The notes under the pieces: generated by a model
The model's input: only the letters and a program-made list of their open reading frames with translations
What the model was told of the DNA's origin: nothing
The model's database searches: none
Program-made: the position numbers and the translations under genes
Assembly (NCBI RefSeq): GCF_051020975.1
Contig: NW_027478158.1
Span: 5,332,001 to 5,396,000, forward strand
From: Osmia lignaria lignaria
Taxonomy: Eukaryota > Arthropoda > Insecta > Hymenoptera > Megachilidae
Length of the DNA: 64,000 bases
Direction of reading: 5' to 3'
Shown: one piece after another, positions 35,801 through 48,936 of the stretch
Layout of the letters: each line of letters opens with the position of its first letter
How positions within the stretch are numbered: the stretch's first letter is position 1

Positions 35801-36700
35801 ACATTTTGCCATAGCTCGCTTCGTTTCCGAGATATTTGCAGATTTATCTCAAGGGAAGGGGCCTGACGGACATATTTCGAGATATTTCTTCTTCTTGTTG
35901 TTCTTCTTCTGCACAGCTAAGCTGGAAGTGGCATTTGCAGCGCGCAATAGTGCAGAGTTATCTCAAAGAAAGGGGCCACGGTGTTTCTGTATCTCTATTA
36001 TGTTGGTGCGGCTTCGGAACTTTTAAATATCTTGATATATCTCGAGAACTACGCATCTGATCAAAAAATATCATACTACATAAAAAGTAGGAAACTTAAC
36101 TCTCTACAAGAAAGGTCTCTAAAGTTTTTGCCATAGCTCGCTTCGTTTCCGAGATATTTGCAGATTTATCTCAAGGGAAGGGGCCTGACGGACATATTTC
36201 GAGTTGTTTCTTCTTCTTGTTGTTCTTCTTCTGCACAGCTAAGCTGGAAGTGGCATTTGCAGCTCGCCATAGTGCAGAGTTATCTCAAAGAAAGAGGCCA
36301 CGGTGTTTCTGTACCTCTATTATGTTGGTGCAGCTTCGGAACTTTTAAATATCTTGATATATCTCGAGAACTACGCATCTGATCAAAAAATATCATCGAA
36401 CATAAAAAGTAGGAAACTTAATTCTCTACAAAAAAGGTCTCTTAACATTTTGCCATAGCTCGCTTCGTTTCCGAGATATTTGCAGATTTATCTCAAGGGA
36501 AGTGGCCTGACGGACATATTTCGAGATATTTCTTCTTCTTGTTGTTCTTCTTCTGCACAGCTAAGCTGGAAGTGGCATTTGCAGCTCGCAATAGTGCAGA
36601 GTTATCCCAAAGAAAGGGGCCACGGTGTTTCTGTATCTCTATTATGTTGGTGCGGCTTCGGAACTTTTAAATATCTCGATATATCTCGAAAACTACGCTT
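32837..36700 (+). repeat. Monomers 103-114, interleaved five- and six-unit spacings
   Basis: Units with GGGAAGTGGCCTG (103, 104, 108, 109, 114) alternate with CAGATTCAGCTC units (105, 110) and GAGATGTTTC units (106, 107, 113, the last reading GAGTTGTTTC). Unit 104 is followed by 105 as 109 is by 110, a 5-unit (1,610-bp) spacing. Unit 110 has CTTGGTATATC and GAACACAAAAAG, both shared with unit 129, 19 units away. Unit 104 has a private GTGTATCTG. Confidence 0.8.
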
Positions 36701-38310
36701 CTGATCAAAAAATATCATAGAACATAAATTGTAGGAAACATAATTGTCTACAAAAAAGGTCTCTTAACATTTTGCCATAGCTCGCTTCGTTTCCGAGATA
36801 TTTGCAGATTTATCTCAAGGGAAGGGGCCTCACGGACATATTTCGAGATATTTCTTCTTCTTGTTGTTCTTCTTCTGCACAGCTAAGCTGGAAGTGGCAT
36901 TTGCAGCTCGCAATAGTGCAGAGTTATCTCAAAGAAAGGGGCCACGGTGTTTCTGTATCCCTATTATGTTGGTGCGGCTTCGGAACTTTTAAATATCTCG
37001 ATATATCTCGAAAACTACGCTTCTGATCAAAAAATATCATAGAACATAAATTGTAGGAAACATAATTCTCTACAAAAAACGTCTCTTAACATTTTGCCAT
37101 AGCTCGCTTCGTTTCCGAGATATTTGCAGATTCAGCTCAAAGGAACTGGCCTGACGGACATATTTCGAGATATTTCTTCTTCTTGTTGTTCTTCCTCTGC
37201 ACAGCTAAGCTGGAAGTGGCATTTGCGGCTCGCACTAGTGCAGAGTTATCTCAAAGAAAGGGGCCACGGTGTTTCCGTATCTCTATTATGTTGGTGCGGC
37301 TTCGGGTCTTTTAAATATCTCGATATATCGCGAAAACTAAGCTTCTGATCAAAAAATATCATAGAACATAAATTGTAGGAAACATAATTCTCTACAAAAA
37401 ACGTCTCTTAACATTTTGCCATAGCTAGCTTCGTTTCCGAGATATTTGCAGATTCAGCTCAAAGGAACTGGCCTGACGGACATATTTCGAGATATTTCTT
37501 CTTCTTGTTGTTCTTCCTCTGCACAGCTAAGCTGGAAGTGGCATTTGCAGCTCGCAATAGTGCAGAGTTATCTCAAAGAAAGGGGCCACAGTGTTTCTGT
37601 ATCTCTATTATGTTGGTGCGGCTTCGGAACTTTTAAATATCTTGATATATCTCGAGAACTACGCCTCTGATCGAAAAATATCATAGAACATAAAAAGTAG
37701 GAAACTTAATTCTCTACAAAAAAGGTCTCTTAACATTTTGCCATAGCTCACTTCGTTTCCGAGATATTTGCAGATTTATCTCAAGGGAAGGGGCCTGACG
37801 GACATATTTCGAGATATTTCTTCTTCTTGTTGTTCTTCTTCTGCACAGCTAAGCTGGAAGTGGCATTTGCAGCGCGCAATAGTGCAGAGTTATCTCAAAG
37901 AAAGGGGCCACGGTGTTTCTGTATCTCTATTATGTTGGTGCGGCTTCGGAACTTTTAAATATCTTGATATATCTCGAGAACTACGCATCTGATCAAAAAA
38001 TATCATACTACATAAAAAGTAGGAAACTTAACTCTCTACAAGAAAGGTCTCTAAAGTTTTTGCCATAGCTCGCTTCGTTTCCGAGATATTTGCAGATTTA
38101 TCTCAAGGGAAGGGGCCTGACGGACATATTTCGAGATGTTTCTTCTTCTTGTTGTTCTTCTTCTGCACAGCTAAGCTGGAAGTGGCATTTGCAGCTCGCC
38201 ATAGTGCAGAGTTATCCCAAAGAAAGGGGCCACGGTGTTTCTGTATCTCTATTATGTTGATGCGGCTTCGGAACTTTTAAATATCTCGATATATCTCGAA
38301 AACTACGATT
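36701..38310 (+). repeat. Five-monomer HOR, right-hand family, copy 1 (115-119)
   Basis: 1,610 bp. GGGCCTCACGG unit, then two consecutive CAGATTCAGCTC units (the second with CCACAGTG and CATAGCTAGC), then a CAGCGCGC unit, then a GAGATGTTTC unit. Unit 119 contains TTGATGCGG. The first three units recur directly afterwards as 120-122. Confidence 0.85.
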
Positions 38311-39598
38311 CTGATCAAAAAATATCATAGAACATAAATTGTAGGAAACATAATTGTCTACAAAAAAGGTCTCTTAACATTTTGCCATAGCTCGCTTCGT
38401 TTCCGAGATATTTGCAGATTTATCTCAAGGGAAGGGGCCTCACGGACATATTTCGAGATATTTCTTCTTCTTGTTGTTCTTCTTCTGCACAGCTAAGCTG
38501 GAAGTGGCATTTGCAGCTCGCAATAGTGCAGAGTTATCTCAAAGAAAGGGGCCACGGTGTTTCTGTATCCCTATTATGTTGGTGCGGCTTCGGAACTTTT
38601 AAATATCTCGATATATCTCGAAAACTACGCTTCTGATCAAAAAATATCATAGAACATAAATTGTAGGAAACATAATTCTCTACAAAAAACGTCTCTTAAC
38701 ATTTTGCCATAGCTCGCTTCGTTTCCGAGATATTTGCAGATTCAGCTCAAAGGAACTGGCCTGACGGACATATTTCGAGATATTTCTTCTTCTTGTTGTT
38801 CTTCCTCTGCACAGCTAAGCTGGAAGTGGCATTTGCGGCTCGCACTAGTGCAGAGTTATCTCAAAGAAAGGGGCCACGGTGTTTCCGTATCTCTATTATG
38901 TTGGTGCGGCTTCGGATCTTTTAAATATCTCGATATATCGCGAAAACTAAGCTTCTGATCAAAAAATATCATAGAACATAAATTGTAGGAAACATAATTC
39001 TCTACAAAAAACGTCTCTTAACATTTTGCCATAGCTAGCTTCGTTTCCGAGATATTTGCAGATTCAGCTCAAAGGAACTGGCCTGACGGACATATTTCGA
39101 GATATTTCTTCTTCTTGTTGTTCTTCCTCTGCACAGCTAAGCTGGAAGTGGCATTTGCAGCTCGCAATAGTGCAGAGTTATCTCAAAGAAAGGGGCCACA
39201 GTGTTTCTGTATCTCTATTATGTTGGTGCGGCTTCGGAACTTTTAAATATCTTGGTATATCTCGAGAACTACGCATCTGATCAAAAAATATCATAGAACA
39301 TAAAAAGTAGGAAACTTAATTCTCTACAAAAAAGGTCTCTTAACATTTTGCCATAGCTCGCTTCGTTTCCGAGATATTTGCAGATTTATCTCAAGGGAAG
39401 GGGCCTAACGGACATATTTCGAGATATTTCTTCTTCTTGTTGTTCTTCTTGTGCGCAGCTAAACTGGAAGTGGCATTTCCAGCTCGCAATAGTGCAGAGT
39501 TATCTCAAAGAAAGGGGCCACGGTGTTTCTGTATCTCTATTATGTTGGTGCGGCTTCGGAACTTTTAAATATCTTGATATATCTCGAGAACTACGCCT
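38311..39598 (+). repeat. Five-monomer HOR, copy 2, then divergence (120-123)
   Basis: Units 120-122 match 115-117 at 1,610-bp spacing. The copy changes inside unit 122, which ends in CTTGGTATATC instead of CTTGATATATC. Unit 123 carries TTCTTGTGCGCAGC; related units with TTCTTGTGCACAGC are 130, 153 and 165. Confidence 0.83.
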
Positions 39599-42500
39599 CT
39601 GGTCGAAAAATATCATAGAACATAAAAAGTAGGAAACTTAATTCTCTACAAAAAAGGTCTCTTAACATTTTGCCATAGCTCGCTTCGTTTCCGAGATATT
39701 TGCAGATTTATCTCAAGGGACGGGGCCTGACGGACATATTTCGAGATATTTCTTCTTCTTGTTGTTCTTCTTCTGCACAGCTAAGCTGGAAGTGGCACTT
39801 GCAGCGCGCAATAGTGCAGAGTTATCTCAAAGAAAGGGGCCACGGTGTTTCTGTATCTCTATTATGTTGGTGCGGCTTCTGAACTTTTAAATATCTTGAT
39901 ATATCTCGAGAACTACGCATCTGATCAAAAAATATCATACTACATAAAAAGTAGGAAACTTAACTCTCTACAAGAAAGGTCTCTAAAGATTTTGCCATAG
40001 CTCGCTTCGTTTCCGAGATATTTGCAGATTTATCTCAAGGGAAGCGGCCTGACGGACATATTTCGAGATGTTTCTTCTTCTTGTTGTTCTTCTTCTGCAC
40101 AGCTAAGCTGGAAGTGGCATTTGCAGCTCGCCATAGTGCAGAGTTATCTCAAAGAAAGAGGCCACGGTGTTTCTGTACCTCTATTATGTTGGTGCAGCTT
40201 CGGAACTTTTAAATATCTTGATATATCTCGAGAACTACGCATCTGATCAAAAAATATCATCGAACATAAAAAGTAGGAAACTTAATTCTCTACAAAAAAG
40301 GTCTCTTAACATTTTGCCATAGCTCGCTTCGTTTCCGAGATATTTGCAGATTTATCTCAAGGGAAGTGGCCTGACGGACATATTTCGAGATATTTCTTCT
40401 TCTTGTTGTTCTTCTTCTGCACAGCTAAGCTGGAAGTGGCATTTGCAGCTCGCAATAGTGCAGAGTTATCCCAAAGAAAGGGGCCACGGTGTTTCTGTAT
40501 CTCTATTATGTTGGTGCGGCTTCGGAACTTTTAAATATCTCGATATATCTCGAAAACTACGCTTCTGATCAAAAAATATCATAGAACATAAATTGTAGGA
40601 AACATAATTGTCTACAAAAAAGGTCTCTTAACATTTTGCCATAGCTCGCTTCGTTTCCGAGATATTTGCAGATTTATCTCAAGGGAAGGGGCCTCACGGA
40701 CATATTTCGAGATATTTCTTCTTCTTGTTGTTCTTCTTCTGCACAGCTAAGCTGGAAGTGGCATTTGCAGCTCGCAATAGTGCAGAGTTATCTCAAAGAA
40801 AGGGGCCACGGTGTTTCTGTATCCCTATTATGTTGGTGCGGCTTCGGAACTTTTAAATATCTCGATATATCTCGAGAACTACGCCTCTGATCGAAAAATA
40901 TCATAGAACATAAAAAGTAGGAAACTTAATTCTCTACAAAAAAGGTTTCTTAACATTTTGCCATAGCTCGCTTCGTTTCCGAGATATTTGCAGATTTATC
41001 TCAAGGGAAGTGGCCTGACGGACATATTTCGAGATATTTCTTCTTCTTGTTGTTCTTCTTCTGCACAGCTAAGCTGGAAGTGGCATTTGCAGCTCGCAAT
41101 AGTGCAGAGTTATCCCAAAGAAAGGGGCCACGGTGTTTCTGTATCTCTATTATGTTGGTGCGGCTTCGGAACTTTTAAATATCTCGATATATCTCGAAAA
41201 CTACGCTTCTGATCAAAAAATATCATAGAACATAAATTGTAGGAAACATAATTCTCTACAAAAAACGTCTCTTAACATTTTGCCATAGCTCGCTTCGTTT
41301 CCGAGATATTTGCAGATTCAGCTCAAAGGAACTGGCCTGACGGACATATTTCGAGATATTTCTTCTTCTTGTTGTTCTTCCTCTGCACAGCTAAGCTGGA
41401 ACTGGCATTTGCGGCTCGCACTAGTGCAGAGTTATCTCAAAGAAAGGGGCCACGGTGTTTCCGTATCTCTATTATGTTGGTGCGGCTTCGGAACTTTTAA
41501 ATATCTTGGTATATCTCGAGAACTACGCATCTGATCAAAAAATATCATAGAACACAAAAAGTAGGAAACTTAATTCTCTACAAAAAAGGTCTCTTAACAT
41601 TTTGCCATAGCTCGCTTCGTTTCCGAGATATTTGCAGATTTATCTCAAGGGAAGGGGCCTAACGGACATATTTCGAGATATTTCTTCTTCTTGTTGTTCT
41701 TCTTGTGCACAGCTAAACTGGAAGTGGCATTTCCAGCTCGCAATAGTGCAGAGTTATCTCAAAGAAAGGGGCCACGGTGTTTCCTTATCTCTATTATGTT
41801 GGTGCGGCTTCGGAACTTTTAAATATCTTGATATATCTCGAGAACTACGCATCTGATCAAAAAATATCATAGAACATAAAAAGTAGGAAACTTAATTCTC
41901 TACAAAAAAGGTCGCTTAACATTTTGCCATAGCTCTCTTCGTTTCCGAGATATTTGCAGATTTATCTCAAGGGAAGGGGCCTGACGGACATATTTCGAGA
42001 TTTTTCTTCTTCTTGTTGTCCTTCTTCTGCACAGCTAAGCTGGAAGTGGCATTTGCAGCTCGCAATAGTGCAGAGTTATCTCAAAGAAAGGGGCCACGGT
42101 GTTTCTGTATCTCTATTATGTTGGTGCGGCTTCGGAACTTTTAAATATCTTGATATATCTCGAGAACTACGCGTCGGATCAAAAAATATCATAGAACATA
42201 AAAAGTAGGAAAGATAATTCTCTACAAAAAAGGTCTCTTAACATTTTGCCATAGCTCGCTTCGTTTCCGAGATATTTGCAGATTTATCTCAAGGGAAGGG
42301 GCCTGACGGACATATTTCGAGATATTTCTTCTTCTTGTTGTTCTTCTTCTGCACAGCTAAGCTGGAAGTGGCATTTGCGGCTCGCACTAGTGCAGAGTTA
42401 TCTCAAAGAAAGGGGCCACGGTGTTTCTGTATCCCTATTATGTTGGTGAGGCTTCGGAACTTTTAAATATCTCGATATATCTCGAAAACTACGCTTCTGA

Positions 42501-43140
42501 TCAAAAAATATCATAGAACATAAATTGTAGGAAACATAATTCTCTACAAAAAACGTCTCTCAACATTTTGCCATAGCTCGCGTCGTTTCCGAGATATTTG
42601 CAGATTTATCTCAAGGGAAGGGGCCTGACGGACATATTTCGAGATATTTCTTCTTCTTGTTGTTCTTCTTCTGCACAGCTAAGCTGGAAGTGGCATTTGC
42701 GGCTCGCACTAGTGCAGAGTTATCTCAAAGAAAGGGGCCACGGTGTTTCTGTATCTCTATTATGTTGGTGCGGCTTCGGAACTTTTAAATATCTCGATAT
42801 ATCTCGAGAACTACGCCTCTGATCAAAAAATATCATAGAACATAAATTGTAGGAAACATAATTGTCTACAAAAAAGGTCTTTTATCATTTTGCCATAGCT
42901 CGCTTCGTTTCCGAGATATTTGCAGATTTATCTCAAGGGAAGGGGCCTCACGGACATATTTCGAGATATTTCTTCTTCTTGTTGTTCATCTTCTGCACAG
43001 CTAAGCTGGAAGTGGCATTTGCAGCTCGCAATAGTGCAGAGATATCTCAAAGAAAGGGGCCACGGTGTTTCTGTATCTCTATTATGTTGGTGCGGCTTCG
43101 GAACTTTTAAATATCTTGATATATCTCGAGAACTACGCCT
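39599..43140 (+). repeat. Eleven-monomer spacing block, copy 1 (124-134)
   Basis: Units 124-128 match 135-139 at 3,542 bp (11 x 322). Markers are CGGCTTCTGAAC (124), GAGATGTTTC (125), GGGAAGTGGCC (126, 128) and GTATCCC (127). Units 131-134 match 141-144 at 3,220 bp (10 x 322), with GCGTCGGATC, GGAAAGATAATTC, CGCGTCGTTTCC and GGTCTTTTATC as markers. One unit was therefore lost or gained between the two halves. Unit 132 has GTGAGGCTTCGG; unit 129 has GGAACTGGC. Confidence 0.85.
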
Positions 43141-46038
43141 CTGATCGAAAAATATCATAGAACATAAAAAGTAGGAAACTTAATTCTCTACAAAAAAGGT
43201 CTCTTAACATTTTGCCATAGCTCGCTTCGTTTCCGAGATATTTGCAGATTTATCTCAAGGGAAGGGGCCTGACGGACATATTTCGAGATGTTTCTTCTTC
43301 TTGTTGTTCTTCTTCTGCACAGCTAAGCTGGAAGTGGCATTTGCAGCGCGCAATAGTGCAGAGTTATCTCAAAGAAAGGGGCCACGGTGTTTCTGTATCT
43401 CTATTATGTTGGTGCGGCTTCTGAACTTTTAAATATCTTGATATATCTCGAGAACTACGCATCTGATCAAAAAATATCATACTACATAAAAAGTAGGAAA
43501 CTTAACTCTCTACAAGAAAGGTCTCTAAAGATTTTGCCATAGCTCGCTTCGTTTCCGAGATATTTGCAGATTTATCTCAAGGGAAGGGGCCTGACGGACA
43601 TATTTCGAGATGTTTCTTCTTCTTGTTGTTCTTCTTCTGCACAGCTAAGCTGGAAGTGGCATTTGCAGCTCGCCATAGTGCAGAGTTATCTCAAAGAAAG
43701 AGGCCACGGTGTTTCTGTACCTCTATTATGTTGGTGCAGCTTCGGAACTTTTAAATATCTTGATATATCTCGAGAACTACGCATCTGATCAAAAAATATC
43801 ATCGAACATAAAAAGTAGCAAACTTAATTCTCTACAAAAAAGGTCTCTTAACATTTTGCCATAGCTCGCTTCGTTTCCGAGATATTTGCAGATTTATCTC
43901 AAGGGAAGTGGCCTGACGGACATATTTCGAGATATTTCTTCTTCTTGTTGTTCTTCTTCTGCACAGCTAAGCTGGAAGTGGCATTTGCAGCTCGCAATAG
44001 TGCAGAGTTATCCCAAAGAAAGGGGCCACGGTGTTTCTGTATCTCTATTATGTTGGTGCGGCTTCGGAACTTTTAAATATCTCGATATATCTCGAAAACT
44101 ACGCTTCTGATCAAAAAATATCATAGAACATAAATTGTAGGAAACATAATTGTCTACAAAAAAGGTCTCTTAACATTTTGCCATAGCTCGCTTGGTTTCC
44201 GAGATATTTGCAGATTTATCTCAAGGGAAGGGGCCTCACGGACATATTTCGAGATATTTCTTCTTCTTGTTGTTCTTCTTCTGCACAGCTAAGCTGGAAG
44301 TGGCATTTGCAGCTCGCAATAGTGCAGAGTTATCTCAAAGAAAGGGGCCACGGTGTTTCTGTATCCCTATTATGTTGGTGCGGCTTCGGAACTTTTAAAT
44401 ATCTCGATATATCTCGAGAACTACGCCTCTGATCGAAAAATATCATAGAACATAAAAAGTAGGAAACTTAATTCTCTACAAAAAAGGTCTCTTAACATTT
44501 TGCCATAGCTCGCTTCGTTTCCGAGATATTTGCAGATTTATCTCAAGGGAAGTGGCCTGACGGACATATTTCGAGATATTTCTTCTTCTTGTTGTTCTTC
44601 TTCTGCACAGCTAAGCTGGAAGTGGCATTTGCAGCTCGCAATAGTGCAGAGTTATCCCAAAGAAAGGGGCCACGGTGTTTCTGTATCTCTATTATGTTGG
44701 TGCGGCTTCGGAACTTTTAAATATCTCGATATATCTCGAAAACTACGCTTCTGATCAAAAAATATCATAGAACATAAATTGTAGGAAACATAATTCTCTA
44801 CAAAAAACGTCTCTTAACATTTTGCCATAGCTCGCTTCGTTTCCGAGATATTTGCAGATTCAGCTCAAAGGAACTGGCCTGACGGACATATTTCGAGATA
44901 TTTCTTCTTCTTGTTGTTCTTCCTCTGCACAGCTAAGCTGGAAGTGGCATTTGCGGCTCGCACTAGTGCAGAGTTATCTCAAAGAAAGGGGCCACGGTGT
45001 TTCCGTATCTCTATTATGTTGGTGCGGCTTCGGATCTTTTAAATATCTCGATATATCGCGAAAACTAAGCTTCTGATCAAAAAATATCATAGAACATAAA
45101 TTGTAGGAAACATAATTCTCTACAAAAAACGTCTCTTAACATTTTGCCATAGCTAGCTTCGTTTCCGAGATATTTGCAGATTCAGCTCAAAGGAACTGGC
45201 CTGACGGACATATTTCGAGATATTTCTTCTTCTTGTTGTTCTTCCTCTGCACAGCTAAGCTGGAAGTGGCATTTGCAGCTCGCAATAGTGCAGAGTTATC
45301 TCAAAGAAAGGGGCCACGGTGTTTCTGTATCTCTATTATGTTGGTGCGGCTTCGGAACTTTTAAATATCTTGATATATCTCGAGAACTACGCGTCGGATC
45401 AAAAAATATCATAGAACATAAAAAGTAGGAAAGATAATTCTCTACGAAAAAGGTCTCTTAACATTTTGCCATAGCTCGCTTCGTTTCCGAGATATTTGCA
45501 GATTTATCTCAAGGGAAGGGGCCTGACGGACATATTTCGAGATATTTCTTCTTCTTGTTCTTCTTCTTCTGCACAGCTAAGCTGGAAGTGGCATTTGCGG
45601 CTCGCACTAGTGCAGAGTTATCTCAAAGAAAGGGGCCACGGTGTTTCTGTATCCCTATTATGTTGGTGCGGCTTCGGAACTTTTAAATATCTCGATATAT
45701 CTCGAAAACTACGCTTCTGATCAAAAAATATCATAGAACATAAATTGTAGGAAACATAATTCTCTACAAAAAACGTCTCTTAACATTTTGCCATAGCTCG
45801 CGTCGTTTCCGAGATATTTGCAGATTTATCTCAAGGGAAGGGGCCTGACGGACATATTTCGAGATATTTCTTCTTCTTGTTGTTCTTCTTCTGCACAGCT
45901 AAGCTGGAAGTGGCATTTGCGGCTCGCACTAGTGCAGAGTTATCTCAAAGAAAGTGGCCACGGTGTTTCTGTATCTCTATTATGTTGGTGCGGCTTCGGA
46001 ACTTTTAAATATCTCGATATATCTCGAGAACTACGCCT
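43141..46038 (+). repeat. Eleven/ten-monomer spacing block, copy 2 (135-143)
   Basis: Counterpart of 124-133. The right halves of 140 and 129 differ (GGATCTTTTAAATATC with CGCGAAAACTAAG here, GGAACTTTTAAATATC with TTGGTATATC there), which is where the spacing changes from 11 to 10 units. Unit 138 has CGCTTGGTTTCC. Unit 142 has TTGTTCTTCTTC in the pyrimidine tract. Linker 136/137 has GTAGCAAAC. Confidence 0.85.
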
Positions 46039-48936
46039 CTGATCAAAAAATATCATAGAACATAAATTGTAGGAAACATAATTGTCTACAAAAAAGGTCT
46101 TTTATCATTTTGCCATAGCTCGCTTCGTTTCCGAGATATTTGCAGATTTATCTCAAGGGAAGGGGCCTCACGGACATATTTCGAGATATTTCTTCTTCTT
46201 GTTGTTCTTCCTCTGCACAGCTAAGCTGGAAGTGGCATTTGCAGCTCGCAATAGTCCAGAGATATCTCAAAGAAAGGGGCCACGGTGTTTCTGTAGCTCT
46301 ATTATGTTGGTGCGGCTTCGGAACTTTTAAATATCTCGATATATCTCGAGAACTACGCGTCTGATCGAAAAATATCATAGAACATAAAAAGTAGGAAACA
46401 TAATTCTCTACAAAAAAGGTCTCTTAACATTTTGCCATAGCTCGCTTCGTTTCCGAGATATTTGCAGATTTATCTCAAGGGAAGGGGCCTAACGGACATA
46501 TTTCCAGATATTTCTTCTTCTTGTTGTTCTTCTTCTGCACAGCTAAGCTGGAAGTGGCATTTGCGGCTCGCACTAGTGCAGAGTTATCTCAAAGAAATGG
46601 GCCACGGTGTTTCTGTATCTCTATTAAGTTGGTGCAGCTTCAGGACTTTTAAATATCTTGATATATCTCGAGAACTACGCATCTGATCAAAAAATATCAT
46701 GGAACATAAAAAGTAGAAAACTTAATTCTCTACAGAAAAGGTCTCTTAACATTTTGCCATAGCTCGCTTCGTTTCCGAGATATTTGCAGATTTATCTCAA
46801 GGGAAGGGGCCTGACGGACATATTTCGAGATATTTCTTCTTCTTGTTGTTCTTCTCCTGCACAGCTAAGCTGGAAGTGGCATTTGCAGCTCGCAATAGTG
46901 CAGAGTTATCGCAAAGAAAGGGGCCACGGTGTTTCTGTATCTCTATTATGTTGGTGCGGCTTCGGAACTTTTAAATATCTTGATATATCTCGAGAACTAC
47001 GCATCTGATCAAAAAATATCATAGAACATAAAAAGTAGGAAACCTAATTTTCTACAAAAAAGGTCTCTGAACATTTTGCCGTAGCTCGCTTCGTTTCCGA
47101 GATATTTGCAGATTTATCTCAAGGGAAGGGGCCTGACGGACATATTTCGAGATATTTCTTCTTCTTGTTGTTCTTCTTCTGCACAGCTAAGCTGGAAGTG
47201 GCATTTGCTGCTCGCACTAGTGCAGAGTTATCTCAAAGAAAGGGGCCACGGTGTTTCTGTACCTCTATTATGTTGGTGCAGCTTCGGAGCTTTTAAATAT
47301 CTTGATATATCTCGAGAACTACGCATCTGATCAAAAAATATCATAGAACATAAAAAGTAGGAAACCTAATTCTCTACAAAAAAGGTCTCTTAACGTTTTG
47401 CAATAGCTCGCTTCGTTTCCGAGATATTTGCAGATTTATCTCAAGGGAGGGGTCCTGACGGACATATTTCGAGATATTTCTTCTTCTTGTTCTTCTTCTT
47501 CTGCACAGCTAAACTGGAAGTGGCATTTCCAGCTCGCAATCGTGCAGAGTTATCTCAAAGAAAGGGGCCACGGTGTTTCTGTATCTCTATTATGTTGGTG
47601 CGGCTTCGGAACTTTTAAATATCTTGATATATCTCGGGAACTACGCCTCCGATCGAAAAATATCATAGAACATAAAAAGTAGGAAACTTAATTCTCTACA
47701 AAAAAGGTCTCTTAACATTTTACCATAGCTCGCATCGTTTCCGAGATATTTGCAGATTTATCTCAAGGGAAGGGGCCTGACGGACATATTTCGAGATATT
47801 TCTTCTTCTTGTTGTTCTTCTTCTGCACAGCTAAGCTGGAAGTGGCATTTGCAGGTCGCAATAGTGCAGAGTTATCTCAAAGAAAGGGGCCACGGTGTTT
47901 CTGTATCTCTATTATGTTGGTGCGGCTTCGGAACTTTTAAATATCTGCATATATCTCGAGAACTACGCCTCCGATCGAAAAATATCATAGAACATAAAAA
48001 GTAGGAAACTTAATTCTCTACAAAAAACGTCTCTTAACATTTAGCCATAGCTCGCTTCGTTTCCGAGATATTTGCAGATTTATCTCAAGGGAAGGGGCCT
48101 GACGGACATATTTCGAGATATTTCTTCTTCTTGTTGTTCTTCTTCTGCACAGCTAAGCTGGAAGTGGCATTTGCGGCTCGCACTAGTGCAGAGTTATCTC
48201 AAAGAAAGGGGCCACGGTGTTTCTGTATCCCTATTATGTTGGTGCGGCTTCGGAACTTTTAAATATCTCGATATATCTCGAAAACTACGCTTCTGATCAA
48301 AACATATCATAGAACATAAATTGTAGGAAACATAATTCTCTACAAAAAACGTCTCTTAACATTTTGCCATAGCTCGCTTCGTTTCCGAGATATTTGCAGA
48401 TTTATCTCAAGGGAAGGGGCCTGACGGACATATTTCGAGATATTTCTTCTTCTTGTTGTTCTTCTTCTGCACAGCTAAGCTGGAAGTGGCATTTGCGGCT
48501 CGCACTAGTGCAGAGTTATCTCAAAGAAAGGGGCCACGGTGTTTCTGTATCCCTATTATGTTGGTGCGGCTTCGGAACTTTTAAATATCTCGATATATCT
48601 CGAAAACTACGCTTCTGATCAAAAAATATCATAGAACATAAATTGTAGGAAACATAATTCTCTACAAAAAACGTCTCTTAACATTTTGCCATAGCTCGCT
48701 TAGTTTCCGAGATATTTGCAGATTCAGCTCAAAGGAACTGGCCTGACGGACATATTTCGAGATATTTCTTCTTCTTGTTGTTCTTCCTCTGCACAGCTAA
48801 GCTGGAAGTGGCATTTGCAGCTCGCAATAGTGCAGAGTTATCTCAAAGAAAGGGGCCACAGTGTTTCTGTATCTCTATTATGTTGGTGCTGCTTCGGAAC
48901 TTTTAAATATCTTGGTATATCTCGAGAACTACGCAT
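46039..48936 (+). repeat. Monomers 144-152, first half of a ten-monomer pair
   Basis: Units 144-148 recur as 154-158 at 3,220 bp. Markers in order: GTAGCTC with GTCCAGAG, AAATGGGCC with TTAAGTTGGTGCAGCTTCAG, CTTCTCCTGC, TTTGCTGCTCGC, and GGGAGGGGTCC with TTGTTCTTC. The copies differ at several sites, for example GCACAGC here and GCACTGC there, so this duplication is older than the 12-mer beside it. Units 150 and 151 are adjacent and almost alike. Confidence 0.87.
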
